Source: Pseudacidovorax intermedius
GTDB lineage: Bacteria > Pseudomonadota > Gammaproteobacteria > Burkholderiales > Burkholderiaceae_C
Assembly: GCF_003350475.1 (NCBI RefSeq)
Contig: NZ_QQAV01000017.1
Location: 1-64,000, forward strand
Length of the DNA: 64,000 nucleotides
Reading direction: 5' to 3'
Positions within the stretch are counted from its first letter, which is position 1. Each line of letters opens with the position of its first letter. Made by a program: the position numbers and the translations under genes. This document shows, one piece after another, positions 1 through 8,253 of this stretch. Below the pieces are notes generated by a model. It made no database searches. It saw nothing but the letters and a program-made list of their open reading frames with translations, and was not told where the DNA came from.

Positions 1-1197
1 CTGCTGGACCCGGCGGTGGGCGTGGTCTCCGACACCGTGGCCAGCCTGGACGGTCTGCCGCTGGTGGGCGAACTGGGCCTGTCGGACACGCTGGCGCCGG
101 TCACCGGCCTGGTGGACAACGTCGGCAGCACGGTCAGCGGTGCGCTGTCGCCGCTGCTGGGCGACAGCTTCACGGCCAACGATCCGAACGTGCTGGACCC
201 CGTGGATGACGTCGTGGGCGCGGCCACCGGCGCGGTGGACGGCCTGGTCTCGCCGCTGACCGAAGGGCTGCTGGGCTCGAACGTCGTGCACGACGTGCTC
301 TCTGGCGTGACGCAGCAGGTGGACTACGTGACCGATGGCGTGGCGAACATCACCGACGGTGCGCTCGGCGGCGATCTGTTGGGCGGCGTGCTCGGCAGCG
401 ACGGCCTGCTGGGTGGGCTGACCGGTGGTGATCTGCTGGGTGGTGACCTGCTCGGCGGTGTGCTGGGCCAGGACGGTCTGCTGGGTGGCCTGACCGGCGG
501 TGACCTGCTGGGGGGTGACCTGCTCGGCGGCGCGCTGGGCCAAGATGGCCTGCTGGGCGGGCTCACCGGCGATGATCTGCTCGGCGGCATCGCTGGCGAC
601 ACCGGCATCGTGGGTGGCCTGCTCGACACCGTGGCCGGCGATGGCGGCCTGCTGGGCGGCGTGACCGGCGGCGAGCTCCTGGGGGGCGATCTGCTGGGGA
701 ATGTGCTGGGCGACGATGGCCTGCTGGGTGGTATCGCCAGCGGCAACCTGACGGGCGGCGGCGCCATCGGCGGCCTGCTCGGCGACGACGGCATCGTCGG
801 TGGCCTGCTGGATACCGTTGCAGGCGCCGACGGCGTGCTGGGCAACGTCACGGGCGGGGATCTGCTGGACAGCGTCCTGGGTGGGAACGGTTTGGTCGAT
901 GGTGCGCTGAACGGGGCCACCGGCGCCAATGACCTGCTGGACAGCGTTCTCGGCGACAACGGCGCGCTGACTGGCGTGCTCGATACCGTCGCCGGAGAAA
1001 GCGGGCTGCTGGGTGGCGGGCTCGCCGGCCCTGCAGGGGGCCTGCTTTCGGGTGACGGCGCGGTCGGCGGGCTGCTGGGCAGCCTGGTCGGCACCGTCGC
1101 GGGCACCACGGAGCCCGTGTCCAGCGGTACGGCCACGGGTGCGGCGAACAGCCCCGTCGGCGCCGTGTCGGGCCTGCTCCACAACCTGCTGGGCTGA
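1..1197 (+). CDS. Gly/Leu/Asp-rich tandem-repeat protein (5' partial)
   Basis: The frame is open from the first base of the window, so the gene starts upstream; the first in-frame start codon here is a GTG at 16. About 395 residues are visible. From roughly residue 120 the protein is built of short repeats around GGDLLGG and DGLLGG. Two adjacent 72-bp tandem units lie at 421-492 and 493-564 and encode nearly identical 24-residue blocks; later copies are more diverged. Composition is almost only G, L, D, V, T and A, with no Cys and no clear catalytic motif. No function is recognised. Such acidic, hydrophobic Gly-rich repeats suggest a surface, matrix or structural protein, but that is inference. 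The very GC-rich repeats also open long antisense frames, which I regard as shadows. Confidence 0.75.
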   Translation: MLDPAVGVVSDTVASLDGLPLVGELGLSDTLAPVTGLVDNVGSTVSGALSPLLGDSFTANDPNVLDPVDDVVGAATGAVDGLVSPLTEGLLGSNVVHDVLSGVTQQVDYVTDGVANITDGALGGDLLGGVLGSDGLLGGLTGGDLLGGDLLGGVLGQDGLLGGLTGGDLLGGDLLGGALGQDGLLGGLTGDDLLGGIAGDTGIVGGLLDTVAGDGGLLGGVTGGELLGGDLLGNVLGDDGLLGGIASGNLTGGGAIGGLLGDDGIVGGLLDTVAGADGVLGNVTGGDLLDSVLGGNGLVDGALNGATGANDLLDSVLGDNGALTGVLDTVAGESGLLGGGLAGPAGGLLSGDGAVGGLLGSLVGTVAGTTEPVSSGTATGAANSPVGAVSGLLHNLLG

Positions 1198-1414
1198 GCC
1201 GGAAGGGCGTTGCGTTCCGCCCCGGCGGGAACGCAGCGCCACCGGCCAGGCTCCAACCCAGCCAGTCGGTGCTCTCCTTGGGCGAAGCGGAGTTCATGGA
1301 CTCCACCAAGGTGGGTTCAACCCCAGCGCAGGACACGCCGGCGCCTCGGCGGCGCCCCCGTCCTACCAATAAAAACTATCGACTATGCGGGAATGATGGG
1401 AACTCACTCGGGCG

Positions 1415-1441
1415 TTAGCACTCCAACCTCCCGAGTGCTAA
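1415..1441. promoter_or_regulatory. CIRCE operator (HrcA binding site) in the rpoH leader
   Basis: Perfect inverted repeat TTAGCACTC-N9-GAGTGCTAA, the textbook CIRCE consensus recognised by the heat-shock repressor HrcA. It ends 25 bp before the rpoH start codon, so it should lie in the promoter or 5' leader. No confident -35/-10 pair was identified around it. The placement implies HrcA control of the heat-shock sigma factor itself. Confidence 0.93.
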
Positions 1442-1466
1442 TATCCTCAAGCAAGGAGTAACCCTG

Positions 1467-2402
1467 ATGTCCAACCTGTCTGCTGTGTCTTCGCAGTCGC
1501 TGGCCGTTGCCAACCCGTGGGCGATGGTGCCCCCGCTGGGCAACCTGGACGCCTACATCTCGGCGGCCAATCGCCTGCCCCTGCTCTCCCAGGAAGAAGA
1601 GCGCAACTTCGCGCGCCGTCTGCGCGACGAAGGCGACCTGCAGGCCGCCGGTGCGCTGATCCTGTCGCACCTGCGCCTGGTGATCTCGATTTCCCGCCAA
1701 TACCTGGGTTATGGCCTGCCGCACGGCGACCTGATCCAGGAAGGCAACATCGGCCTGATGAAGGCCGTCCGCCGCTTCGATCCCGACCAGGGCGTACGGC
1801 TGGTGAGCTACGCGATCCACTGGATCAAGGCCGAGATTCACGAGTACATCCTCAAGAACTGGCGCATGGTGAAGGTGGCCACCACCAAGGCCCAGCGCAA
1901 GCTGTTCTTCAACTTGCGGTCGCTCAAGCAGGGTTTCAAGGCCGAGGCGGTCGATGCCGACACGCACCGCGAGACGCTGAACAGCGAGGAGATCGGCCTC
2001 GTGGCCGAGCACCTGAACGTCAAGCGCGAGGAAGTCGTGGAGATGGAGACGCGCCTGTCCGGCGGCGACGTGATGCTGGACCCGACGCCTTCGGACGGTG
2101 ACGACGAAGCCTTCGGCCCCATCGCCTATTTGGCCGACGCAACGCAAGAGCCGACGGCGCAGCTCGAGTCGCGTCAGCGCGATCGTCTGTCCACCGACGG
2201 CATTGCGACCGCGCTGGAGACGCTGGACCCGCGCAGCCGTCGCATCGTGGAAGAGCGCTGGCTCAAGGTGAACGACGACGGCTCCGGCGGCATGACGCTG
2301 CATGAGCTGGCGGCCGATTACGGCGTGTCGGCCGAGCGCATCCGCCAGATCGAGTCGGCGGCGATGAAGAAGATGAAAAAGGCGCTCGCCGAATACGCCT
2401 GA
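1467..2402 (+). CDS. rpoH: RNA polymerase sigma-32 factor RpoH
   Basis: Alternative sigma factor that directs RNA polymerase to heat-shock promoters. The 311-residue length is near the usual size for the family. Region 2 spans about residues 60-140 (DLIQEGNIGLMKAVRRFDP), followed by the diagnostic RpoH box QRKLFFNLR at 143-151, which separates it from other group 2/3 sigma factors. The C-terminal region 4.2 helix-turn-helix is near residues 276-307 (VSAERIRQIES). The ATG at 1467 has a good Shine-Dalgarno AAGGAG at 1453-1458. A perfect CIRCE element lies just upstream, predicting HrcA repression, and a strong hairpin terminator follows, so the gene looks monocistronic. Confidence 0.97.
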   Translation: MSNLSAVSSQSLAVANPWAMVPPLGNLDAYISAANRLPLLSQEEERNFARRLRDEGDLQAAGALILSHLRLVISISRQYLGYGLPHGDLIQEGNIGLMKAVRRFDPDQGVRLVSYAIHWIKAEIHEYILKNWRMVKVATTKAQRKLFFNLRSLKQGFKAEAVDADTHRETLNSEEIGLVAEHLNVKREEVVEMETRLSGGDVMLDPTPSDGDDEAFGPIAYLADATQEPTAQLESRQRDRLSTDGIATALETLDPRSRRIVEERWLKVNDDGSGGMTLHELAADYGVSAERIRQIESAAMKKMKKALAEYA

Positions 2403-2418
2403 GCTTCGCAGCGCGCTA

Positions 2419-2454
2419 CCAATGAAACCCGGCCGAGTCCGGGTTTTTCATTGG
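2419..2454 (+). terminator. Hairpin terminator after rpoH
   Basis: Stem arms CCAATGAAACCCGG (2419-2432) and CCGGGTTTTTCATTGG (2439-2454) pair with only two extra T in the right arm, and the T run lies inside the descending arm. It sits between convergent rpoH and the SCO gene and may work in both directions. Confidence 0.75.
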
Positions 2455-2510
2455 GCGTTCGCCCTCCAGCCCACCTTGCGCGCGGATGGCGCACCCGTCA
2501 ACGGTCTGGC

Positions 2511-3155
2511 TCAGCTCGACGCCAGCAGCGTCTTGAGGTCCGAGGCCATCGCGTCGGTGCCCAGGCCGTAGCGGGCGTACAGACGCAGGCGGCCTTGCGG
2601 GTCGTAGACAAAGCTCGCGGCCGAATGGTCCATCGAATAGCTGGTGGGCGTCTTGCCCTCCACCTTCTTGTAGTAGACCTTGAAGTCTTTGGCGAGCGCA
2701 GGCAGTTGCTCGGTCGTGGGAATCAGCGCCAGGAAGCTGGGGTCGAAGGCGGTCATGTAGGCCTTCATCACCTCGGCGGTGTCGCGCTCCGGATCGACAG
2801 TGACGAAGAGCACCTGCACGCGCTGGCCATCGGCACCCAGCTTCTCGCGCACCTGGAGCATCTCGCTCATGGTGGTGGGGCACACGTCGGGACACTGCGC
2901 GTAGCCGAAGAAGAGCACCACCGCCTTGCCCTTGAAGTCCGCCATGGTGCGCTCGCGGCCGTTCATGTCGGTCAGGCGGAAGTCCTTGGCATAGTCGGCA
3001 CCAGTGATGTCCACGGCCTGGAAGCTGGGCTTGGGATCGGTGCAGGCACCCAGCGCCACGGCAGCGCAGCCGGCGCCCAGCAGTTGCAGCGCGCGGCGCC
3101 GGCCCGGCAACGTAGGCGCGAGCGTCGGGGAAGGCGGAGGCAGTCGGTCGGTCAT
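2511..3155 (-). CDS. SCO1/SenC family copper chaperone for cytochrome oxidase
   Basis: Membrane-anchored thioredoxin-fold protein that delivers copper to, or keeps reduced, the CuA site of cytochrome c oxidase subunit II. 214 residues. The N-terminus has a basic/hydrophobic segment ending in LGAC (Cys38), which looks like a lipobox. The copper-binding CPDVC motif is at about 88-92 and the third ligand His is in MDHSAA near 176. The ATG at 3155 overlaps the ctaB stop codon in an ATGA arrangement, so translation is probably coupled. It is the last gene of the minus-strand oxidase assembly run. Confidence 0.95.
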   Translation of the reverse strand: MTDRLPPPSPTLAPTLPGRRRALQLLGAGCAAVALGACTDPKPSFQAVDITGADYAKDFRLTDMNGRERTMADFKGKAVVLFFGYAQCPDVCPTTMSEMLQVREKLGADGQRVQVLFVTVDPERDTAEVMKAYMTAFDPSFLALIPTTEQLPALAKDFKVYYKKVEGKTPTSYSMDHSAASFVYDPQGRLRLYARYGLGTDAMASDLKTLLASS

Positions 3156-4057
3156 AGGACGTAGTGGTCCACCAGCAGTGCCGCGAACAGCACGCTCAGG
3201 TGGATGAGCGAGAAGCGGAAGGTCTTGCGCGCCAGTTGGTCGGAATAGCGGCGCCACAGCGCATAGGCATAGCCGCAGAAGCCAACGCTCACAGCAATGG
3301 CGGCCAGCAGGTAGAGCCAGCCGCTCATGCGATAGATGAAGGGCATCAGGCAGGCCGCGAACAGAATCAGCGTGTAGAGCAGGATCTGCAGCCGCGTGTA
3401 TTCGTTGCCGTGCGTCACCGGCAGCATCGGCAGGCCGGCGCGGCGGTAATCCTCCACCCGGTAGAGCGCCAGCGCCCAGAAGTGCGGCGGCGTCCACAGG
3501 AAGATGATGAGGAACAGGATCAGCGCCTCCGGGTCGACGCTGCCCGTCATGGCGGCCCAGCCCAGCACCGGCGGCATTGCGCCGGAGGCACCGCCGATCA
3601 CGATGTTCTGCGGCGTGAGCGGCTTGAGCACCACGGTGTAGACCACGGCATAGCCCACGAAGGTGGCAAAGGTGAGCCACATCGTCAGCGGGTTGACCGC
3701 GAACCAGAGGATGGCCGAGCCGAGCGCACAGAGCGCTGCAGAGAACAGAAGCGCCTGCCGATCGGAGAGTTCACCCCGGGCCGTCGGCCGCCAGGCCGTG
3801 CGCTTCATGCGGGCGTCGATGCCCTTCTCGACCAGGCAGTTGAAGGCCGCGGCCGCACCGGCGACCAGCCAGATGCCAAGACAGGCCTCGGCCATGCGCA
3901 GCAGTTCAGCCAGCGTCGGCACCTCGGGCACGGCCAGCACCATGCCGATGAGGGCGCAGAACACGATCAGCTGCACCACGCGCGGCTTGGTGAGCGCGTA
4001 GAACTGCCGCCACACGCTGGTGGCCGGCATCTGGGCGGGATGGGCCGGCGCGCTCAC
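3152..4057 (-). CDS. ctaB: Protoheme IX farnesyltransferase CtaB (heme O synthase)
   Basis: Integral membrane UbiA-family prenyltransferase that converts heme B to heme O, the precursor of heme A. 301 residues with multiple hydrophobic helices. Conserved motifs include [15 protein letters not shown] (first Asp-rich loop) and the second loop [15 protein letters not shown]. The start chosen is the GTG at 4057, preceded by AGGAGG seven bases upstream and overlapping the ctaA stop as GTGA. An in-frame start further upstream would run deep into ctaA and is rejected. Downstream, its stop overlaps the SCO start by 4 nt. Confidence 0.96.
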   Translation of the reverse strand: MSAPAHPAQMPATSVWRQFYALTKPRVVQLIVFCALIGMVLAVPEVPTLAELLRMAEACLGIWLVAGAAAAFNCLVEKGIDARMKRTAWRPTARGELSDRQALLFSAALCALGSAILWFAVNPLTMWLTFATFVGYAVVYTVVLKPLTPQNIVIGGASGAMPPVLGWAAMTGSVDPEALILFLIIFLWTPPHFWALALYRVEDYRRAGLPMLPVTHGNEYTRLQILLYTLILFAACLMPFIYRMSGWLYLLAAIAVSVGFCGYAYALWRRYSDQLARKTFRFSLIHLSVLFAALLVDHYVL

Positions 4058-5256
4058 GGTCGAGCCTCCTGCGGACCGAAGGCCGGACGCCGCGTCGGTG
4101 CCTGCGGCAGGCCGCCCAGTTGCACACGGCTCTCGCACAGCGCCCAGGTCATCACCGTGGCCAGCGCGGCGGCACCGCCGGTGTGGAGCACGGCCGCAGC
4201 CAGCGGCCAGCCCAGCAGCACGTTGCCGAGACCGGTGGCCAGTTGCAGCAGAGCAAGGCCCCCGAGCCAGCGGGCCTGGGTGCGCAATGCGGGAACATGA
4301 CGGAGCTTGAGGAAGAGCACGATGAGAACGGCAAAGACCGCGTAGGCCATCAGTCGGTGTGTGTAGTGGATGGCCGTGAGCGAGGCGAATTCGATGGGCG
4401 CCCCGGCGCTATCCATGCCGAGGTGGCGCCAGGGCTGGAAGCCCTGGGCGAAATTCATGGCGGGCCACCAACTGCCCTGGCACTTCGGGAATTCGGTGCA
4501 GGCGAGCACCGCATAGTTGGTGCTGACCCAGCCGCCGAATGCGATCTGCACGACCAGCAGGCCCATGCCCAGCCACAGCCATCCGCGCATCGACGATGAG
4601 ACGACGGCCGGCCGCCGGGCCGCGGCCACCTGCTGGTAGCGCACGGCCTGGATGCACAGCAGCATCAGCAGCACGATGGCGCCCATCAGGTGAAGCGTGA
4701 CGATGGCCGGGAACAGCTTCCACGTGACGGTGAAAGCACCGAACGCGCCCTGCAGGCACACCCACACCAGCGTGGCCGCCGGCCACAGGGGACTGAGAAC
4801 CTGCGGCTCACCGCCCGGCCGAAGCCGTTGCTGCCGCCGCGCCCACCAGGTCGCCAGTGCCAGCGTGACGATCAGCGCACCGACGCCCGTGGCCAGGTAG
4901 CGGTGGACCATCTCGATCCAGGCCTTGGCATGCGTGACAGGGCCGGTCGGCTGGGCCGACTGGGCCATGGCGATCTCGTGGCGCGCTCCCAGAGGGCTGG
5001 CATTGCCGTAGCAGCCCGGCCAGTCGGGGCAGCCCAGGCCGGAGTCGGTCAACCGCGTGAAGGCACCGAACAGCGTGAGGTCGAAAGTGAGGAAGAGCGT
5101 CAGCACCGTGAGCGCATGCAGGCGGCGTGCGGCGCCCGCACCGGCATTGCGCCGCCACACCCACAGCACCGGCCCGAGCGCCAGCAGCGCGCCGCCCAGC
5201 AACAGCAGCGCGACGGGCTCGAAATCGTAGAGGGCCTGCGTCTGCACGTCGATCAC
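4054..5256 (-). CDS. ctaA: Heme A synthase CtaA (COX15 type)
   Basis: Membrane monooxygenase-type enzyme that oxidises heme O to heme A for the aa3 oxidase. 400 residues, with about eight hydrophobic segments and the conserved [21 protein letters not shown] region near the N-terminus plus heme-ligand His residues in [21 protein letters not shown] and LHTGG. The GTG start at 5256 is chosen because it overlaps the preceding stop codon (GTGA), the style used throughout this run; GTG at 5247 is an alternative. The longer upstream frame lies inside the neighbouring gene. Confidence 0.94.
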   Translation of the reverse strand: MIDVQTQALYDFEPVALLLLGGALLALGPVLWVWRRNAGAGAARRLHALTVLTLFLTFDLTLFGAFTRLTDSGLGCPDWPGCYGNASPLGARHEIAMAQSAQPTGPVTHAKAWIEMVHRYLATGVGALIVTLALATWWARRQQRLRPGGEPQVLSPLWPAATLVWVCLQGAFGAFTVTWKLFPAIVTLHLMGAIVLLMLLCIQAVRYQQVAAARRPAVVSSSMRGWLWLGMGLLVVQIAFGGWVSTNYAVLACTEFPKCQGSWWPAMNFAQGFQPWRHLGMDSAGAPIEFASLTAIHYTHRLMAYAVFAVLIVLFLKLRHVPALRTQARWLGGLALLQLATGLGNVLLGWPLAAAVLHTGGAAALATVMTWALCESRVQLGGLPQAPTRRPAFGPQEARP

Positions 5257-5972
5257 CGCCCCGGCTGGTCCCACGAACTCGACGCACGCAGCAGGCGGTC
5301 CAGGTCGCGCTTGGCTTTGGAAGCACCTTTGAGGTCCATGCGCGCGGGGAAGCGCATCATCCAGTTGCCCATCGGATCCACCACGTACAGGTGCTCGCCC
5401 AGCGATGCGCCCGAGGCCGGCGCGAGCCACCCCCCCAACGTGTCTGCGGGCACGCGCAGCACCGTCGCACCGTCGAGCGCCGCCTTCAGCCGCTGGGGAA
5501 TGGGCGCATCGTCGGACACCAGCCAGACCCGATCCACGCGGTCCTTCTCGCGGCCAAGCGTCTCGCGCAGTTGCCGCTGCAGGTACAGCTGCTGCTCGCA
5601 CAGCTCATTGCACGCGCCGCCGGCCACCGCTACCAGCAGCCACTGGCCCTTGAGCTGGGCGAGCGGCTGAGCAGTGCCATCGGCCGTGCGGACGTCGACC
5701 GCCGGCAGGGGCCGCTGCGGATCGATCAGCTCGCCGAACACGCTGCGGCTCTGCGGGCGAATCACGTAATAGGTGAAGTAGGAGGCGATCACCGGTGCCG
5801 CACAGCACAGCAGCACCAACGTCATCTGCCAACGGCCCCGCTTGCGCTGCCGGCCGGCGTCGGCGCCCATGCCCAACGCCTCGCCCGGCGAGGGCATGGA
5901 GTGGACGGTGAGGCCCAGGGGCTCGTCAGCGAGAGCGGCGACGGCGGGGCGCGATGAGTTGGAACCAGACAT
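5253..5972 (-). CDS. SCO-like membrane protein of the oxidase assembly cluster
   Basis: About 239 residues: a charged N-terminus, one transmembrane helix (MTLVLLCCAAPVIASYFTYY, near 50-70) and a periplasmic domain. The domain carries a CNELC motif (CxxxC, as in SCO proteins) and a later EHLYVVDPMGNWMMRF segment that resembles the SCO His region, so a divergent thioredoxin/SCO fold is likely. It lies between SURF1 and ctaA, where related bacteria usually carry an uncharacterised gene. The start at 5972 overlaps the end of SURF1 by 47 bp and lacks a clear Shine-Dalgarno; ATG 5897 is an alternative. A role in oxidase copper or redox assembly is inferred from motif and context. Confidence 0.75.
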   Translation of the reverse strand: MSGSNSSRPAVAALADEPLGLTVHSMPSPGEALGMGADAGRQRKRGRWQMTLVLLCCAAPVIASYFTYYVIRPQSRSVFGELIDPQRPLPAVDVRTADGTAQPLAQLKGQWLLVAVAGGACNELCEQQLYLQRQLRETLGREKDRVDRVWLVSDDAPIPQRLKAALDGATVLRVPADTLGGWLAPASGASLGEHLYVVDPMGNWMMRFPARMDLKGASKAKRDLDRLLRASSSWDQPGR

Positions 5973-6744
5973 AGAGGATGACCACCAGGGCGGCGAGCCC
6001 GAACCACTGGAAGGCGTAGCCGTAGTGCTTTTCGATGCCCAGCGCCGGCGCCGGCCACTCGCGCAGCAGGCCTTCGGAGGCGGGGCCGACCTGCTGCAGC
6101 GAAAAGTCGGTGCGCAGTGGCAGCCCGGTCTCGTTGCGGAAAGTCTCCAGGTCCAGATTCTGCCGGATGCGGGCATGCACCACGTCCGCAGGCTTTTCGG
6201 TTCCGGGCTGGGCGGCCGACGCGGGCTGGGCGGGCGGATCGGCGCCCAGCTGCAGCAGCTTGGCGGGGGGCAGTTCGATGCGGGCCTCGATGTCCACCAG
6301 GCCGGCGGGTGTGTCGATCGGCGGCAGTTGCGTGCGGTCCGAAAAATTGCGCGGGACCCAGCCGCGCTGGACCATCAACGTCTGCGTGGTGCCCTCCAGC
6401 GCGAGGGGCGTGAGCACGTAGAAGCCGGGCTGCCCGTGCATCTGGCGGTTGTCGAGGAAGACCGTCTGCGTCGGAAGCCAGAGCCCGCGCAAGCGCACCT
6501 TGCGATGGAGCTCGGTGGTGGGCTGCTCAACCGCGAGGAAGTCCTCCATCGCCAAGGCGGGATACGCCTGCTGCGTCTCGATGCTGGCCTGCAGTGCCTC
6601 CTTCTGCGCGGCACGGGAGAGCTGCCAGCGGCCCAGGGCGACCGCTGTTGCGGCAACCAGGAGTGCCGCCAGGGTGATGATCCAGAAACGCACGGCAGGG
6701 TGCGCGCGCGAGGAGGAAGAGGAAACCCGCATCCGGTCACGCAT
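5926..6744 (-). CDS. SURF1 family cytochrome oxidase biogenesis protein
   Basis: Inner-membrane factor that assists heme A insertion into subunit I. 272 residues with the SURF1 topology: a helix at about 19-40 (FWIITLAALLVAATAVALG), a large periplasmic domain and a C-terminal helix (YAFQWFGLAALVVILYVWF). Family motifs include LGRWQLSRAAQKEAL, LDNRQMHGQPGFYVLTPL, LMVQRGWVPR and the final HYGYAFQWF. ATG at 6744 or 6732 could start it. It is the first gene of a coupled minus-strand run and faces the DUF2909 gene across a 38-bp divergent gap. Confidence 0.94.
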   Translation of the reverse strand: MRDRMRVSSSSSRAHPAVRFWIITLAALLVAATAVALGRWQLSRAAQKEALQASIETQQAYPALAMEDFLAVEQPTTELHRKVRLRGLWLPTQTVFLDNRQMHGQPGFYVLTPLALEGTTQTLMVQRGWVPRNFSDRTQLPPIDTPAGLVDIEARIELPPAKLLQLGADPPAQPASAAQPGTEKPADVVHARIRQNLDLETFRNETGLPLRTDFSLQQVGPASEGLLREWPAPALGIEKHYGYAFQWFGLAALVVILYVWFQLIAPRRRRSR

Positions 6745-6782
6745 GGCAATGAACGCGGCCGGGGCCGCACATAATCGAACTC

Positions 6783-7004
6783 ATGAAATATCTCGTGGCC
6801 CTGGGCTTCGTGGGCATCCTGGGCAGCCTGGCATGGGCGCTGTACCACATGCTCACCGGCGGACGCGACGGCAAGTCCAGGCCGGGTGGCATGGCTCGCG
6901 CGCTGACCGTTCGGATCGGGTTGTCGGTGGTTTTGTTCCTGTGCCTGCTGCTCGCCTGGAAGCTCGGCTACATCCAGCCGACGGGCTTGCCGGCCGGACG
7001 CTGA
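6783..7004 (+). CDS. Twin transmembrane protein, DUF2909 family
   Basis: 73 residues with two hydrophobic helices (about 3-25 and 45-62) joined by a short basic loop containing GGRDGKSRPGG. Small twin-transmembrane proteins of this kind are regularly found beside betaproteobacterial cytochrome oxidase genes. It is the only plus-strand gene in the block and is transcribed away from SURF1, ending in a clean hairpin terminator. A role in oxidase assembly or stability is inferred from location only. Confidence 0.8.
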   Translation: MKYLVALGFVGILGSLAWALYHMLTGGRDGKSRPGGMARALTVRIGLSVVLFLCLLLAWKLGYIQPTGLPAGR

Positions 7005-7025
7005 GTCCTCAGCGGACGACAACAA

Positions 7026-7047
7026 AAAAGCGCCTTGCGGCGCTTTT
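7026..7047 (+). terminator. Rho-independent terminator after the DUF2909 gene
   Basis: Stem AAAAGCGCC / GGCGCTTTT with a TTGC loop, ending in four T. It separates the plus-strand DUF2909 gene from convergent ctaE and, with A and T runs on both sides, could serve both. Confidence 0.85.
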
Positions 7048-7097
7048 GTGCTTTCTGGACCTCGATCATAGCGAGGCCCCTTCGGCAGCCTTGTCGG

Positions 7098-7979
7098 TCA
7101 AAGCCAATAGACGAGCACGTACAAGCCGAGCCAGACCACGTCCACGAAATGCCAGTACCACGCCGCGCCCTCGAAGCCGAAGTGGCGCTCCGGCGTGAAG
7201 TGGCCCTTCATCAAGCGCAGCGTGATGAACAGCAGCATCAGCATGCCGACGAACACATGCAGGCCGTGGAAGCCGGTGAGCATGAAGAAGGTGGAGCCGT
7301 AGGCACCCGAACTCAGCTTGAGGTTGAGTTCGGTGTAGAGGTGGTAGTACTCGTAGCCCTGAACGCCCAGGAAGATCACGCCCAGCAGCACCGTGATCCA
7401 CATGAAGCGGATGGTCTGGGCACGGTGGCCGGCGCGCAGCGCATGGTGGGCGATGGTCAGGGTCACGCCCGACGACAGCAGCAGCGCCGTGTTGATGGTG
7501 GGCAGCCAGAACGGTCCCACGGTCTGGAAGGGCTCGACGATGCCGGCGGGCGAGCCGGTGGCGCCGGCCTGCACGCTGGGCCACACGGCCCGGAAGTCCG
7601 GCCAGAGCAGCGCGTTGTCCAGGCTGCCCAGGGCCGGCAGCGAGTGGGTGCGCGTCCACCACAGGGCGGTGAAGAAGGCGCCGAAGAACATCACCTCCGA
7701 GAAGATGAACCAGCTCATGCTCCAGCGGTAGGAGAGGTCGATCTTGGCGCTGTACTTGCCGGCCTCGCTTTCGCCCACCGCTTCGCGGAACCACTGGAAG
7801 AGCACCACCCACCACCAGATCAGGCCGAAGGCGAGCGAATAGGCGCCCCAGGCATGGTCGTTGATCCACTGCCCGGCCCCGAGGATGACGAAGAAGAGGC
7901 CGATGGCGGCCATCAGCGGATGACGCGATGGGCCCGGCACGAAGTAGTAAGGCGCGGTGCCGTGGGTGGTCGAACTCAT
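7098..7979 (-). CDS. ctaE: Cytochrome c oxidase subunit III
   Basis: Integral membrane subunit of the aa3-type oxidase, 293 residues, seven hydrophobic segments. Family motifs include YYFVPGPSRHPLM at the N-terminus, SEVMFFGAFFTALWW, LLLSSGVTLTIAHHAL, FFMLTGFHGLHVFVG and the C-terminal WYWHFVDVVWLGLYVLVYWL. It follows ctaC-ctaD-small protein-ctaG-DUF2970 in the order typical of Comamonadaceae and ends near the bidirectional terminator at about 7030. Confidence 0.97.
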   Translation of the reverse strand: MSSTTHGTAPYYFVPGPSRHPLMAAIGLFFVILGAGQWINDHAWGAYSLAFGLIWWWVVLFQWFREAVGESEAGKYSAKIDLSYRWSMSWFIFSEVMFFGAFFTALWWTRTHSLPALGSLDNALLWPDFRAVWPSVQAGATGSPAGIVEPFQTVGPFWLPTINTALLLSSGVTLTIAHHALRAGHRAQTIRFMWITVLLGVIFLGVQGYEYYHLYTELNLKLSSGAYGSTFFMLTGFHGLHVFVGMLMLLFITLRLMKGHFTPERHFGFEGAAWYWHFVDVVWLGLYVLVYWL

Positions 7980-8034
7980 GTTGCTCCTCAGGCTTGATCT
8001 TTGTCTTGTGGGTTGCAGGGGAACGGCTGTCGGC

Positions 8035-8253
8035 TCAGGTCGAAACGGCGAACTTCACCAGCGCAAGCAGCACGGCGATGAGCACCAGCACCGCGACGAA
8101 GCCCACGGCCACGATGTGCAGCGGTGACAGGCGCGAAATGTCTTCCTGGTACTCGCTGTGCTTGCGCACGCCGAAGAAGCCCCAGGCCACCGCCTTGATG
8201 GTGCGCCACAGCGACGGCTTGGGCACCGGGCGGCCATCTTCCGGCGCGGTCAC
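8035..8253 (-). CDS. DUF2970 family small membrane protein
   Basis: 72 residues with one C-terminal transmembrane helix (LHIVAVGFVAVLVLIAVLLAL). The N-terminal half contains SLWRTIKAVAWGFFGVRKHSEYQEDISRL, read here in pieces as the DUF2970 signature (WGFFGVRK, YQEDI). The start is the GTG at 8253, which overlaps the ctaG stop as GTGA; an in-frame start farther upstream would lie inside ctaG. The position between ctaG and ctaE is characteristic, which suggests a function with the oxidase, but none is known to me. Confidence 0.85.
   Translation of the reverse strand: MTAPEDGRPVPKPSLWRTIKAVAWGFFGVRKHSEYQEDISRLSPLHIVAVGFVAVLVLIAVLLALVKFAVST

Noticed and set aside
2419-2454. Regulatory RNA element after rpoH
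   Set aside because: The simple hairpin with T run between convergent genes is adequately explained as a terminator.
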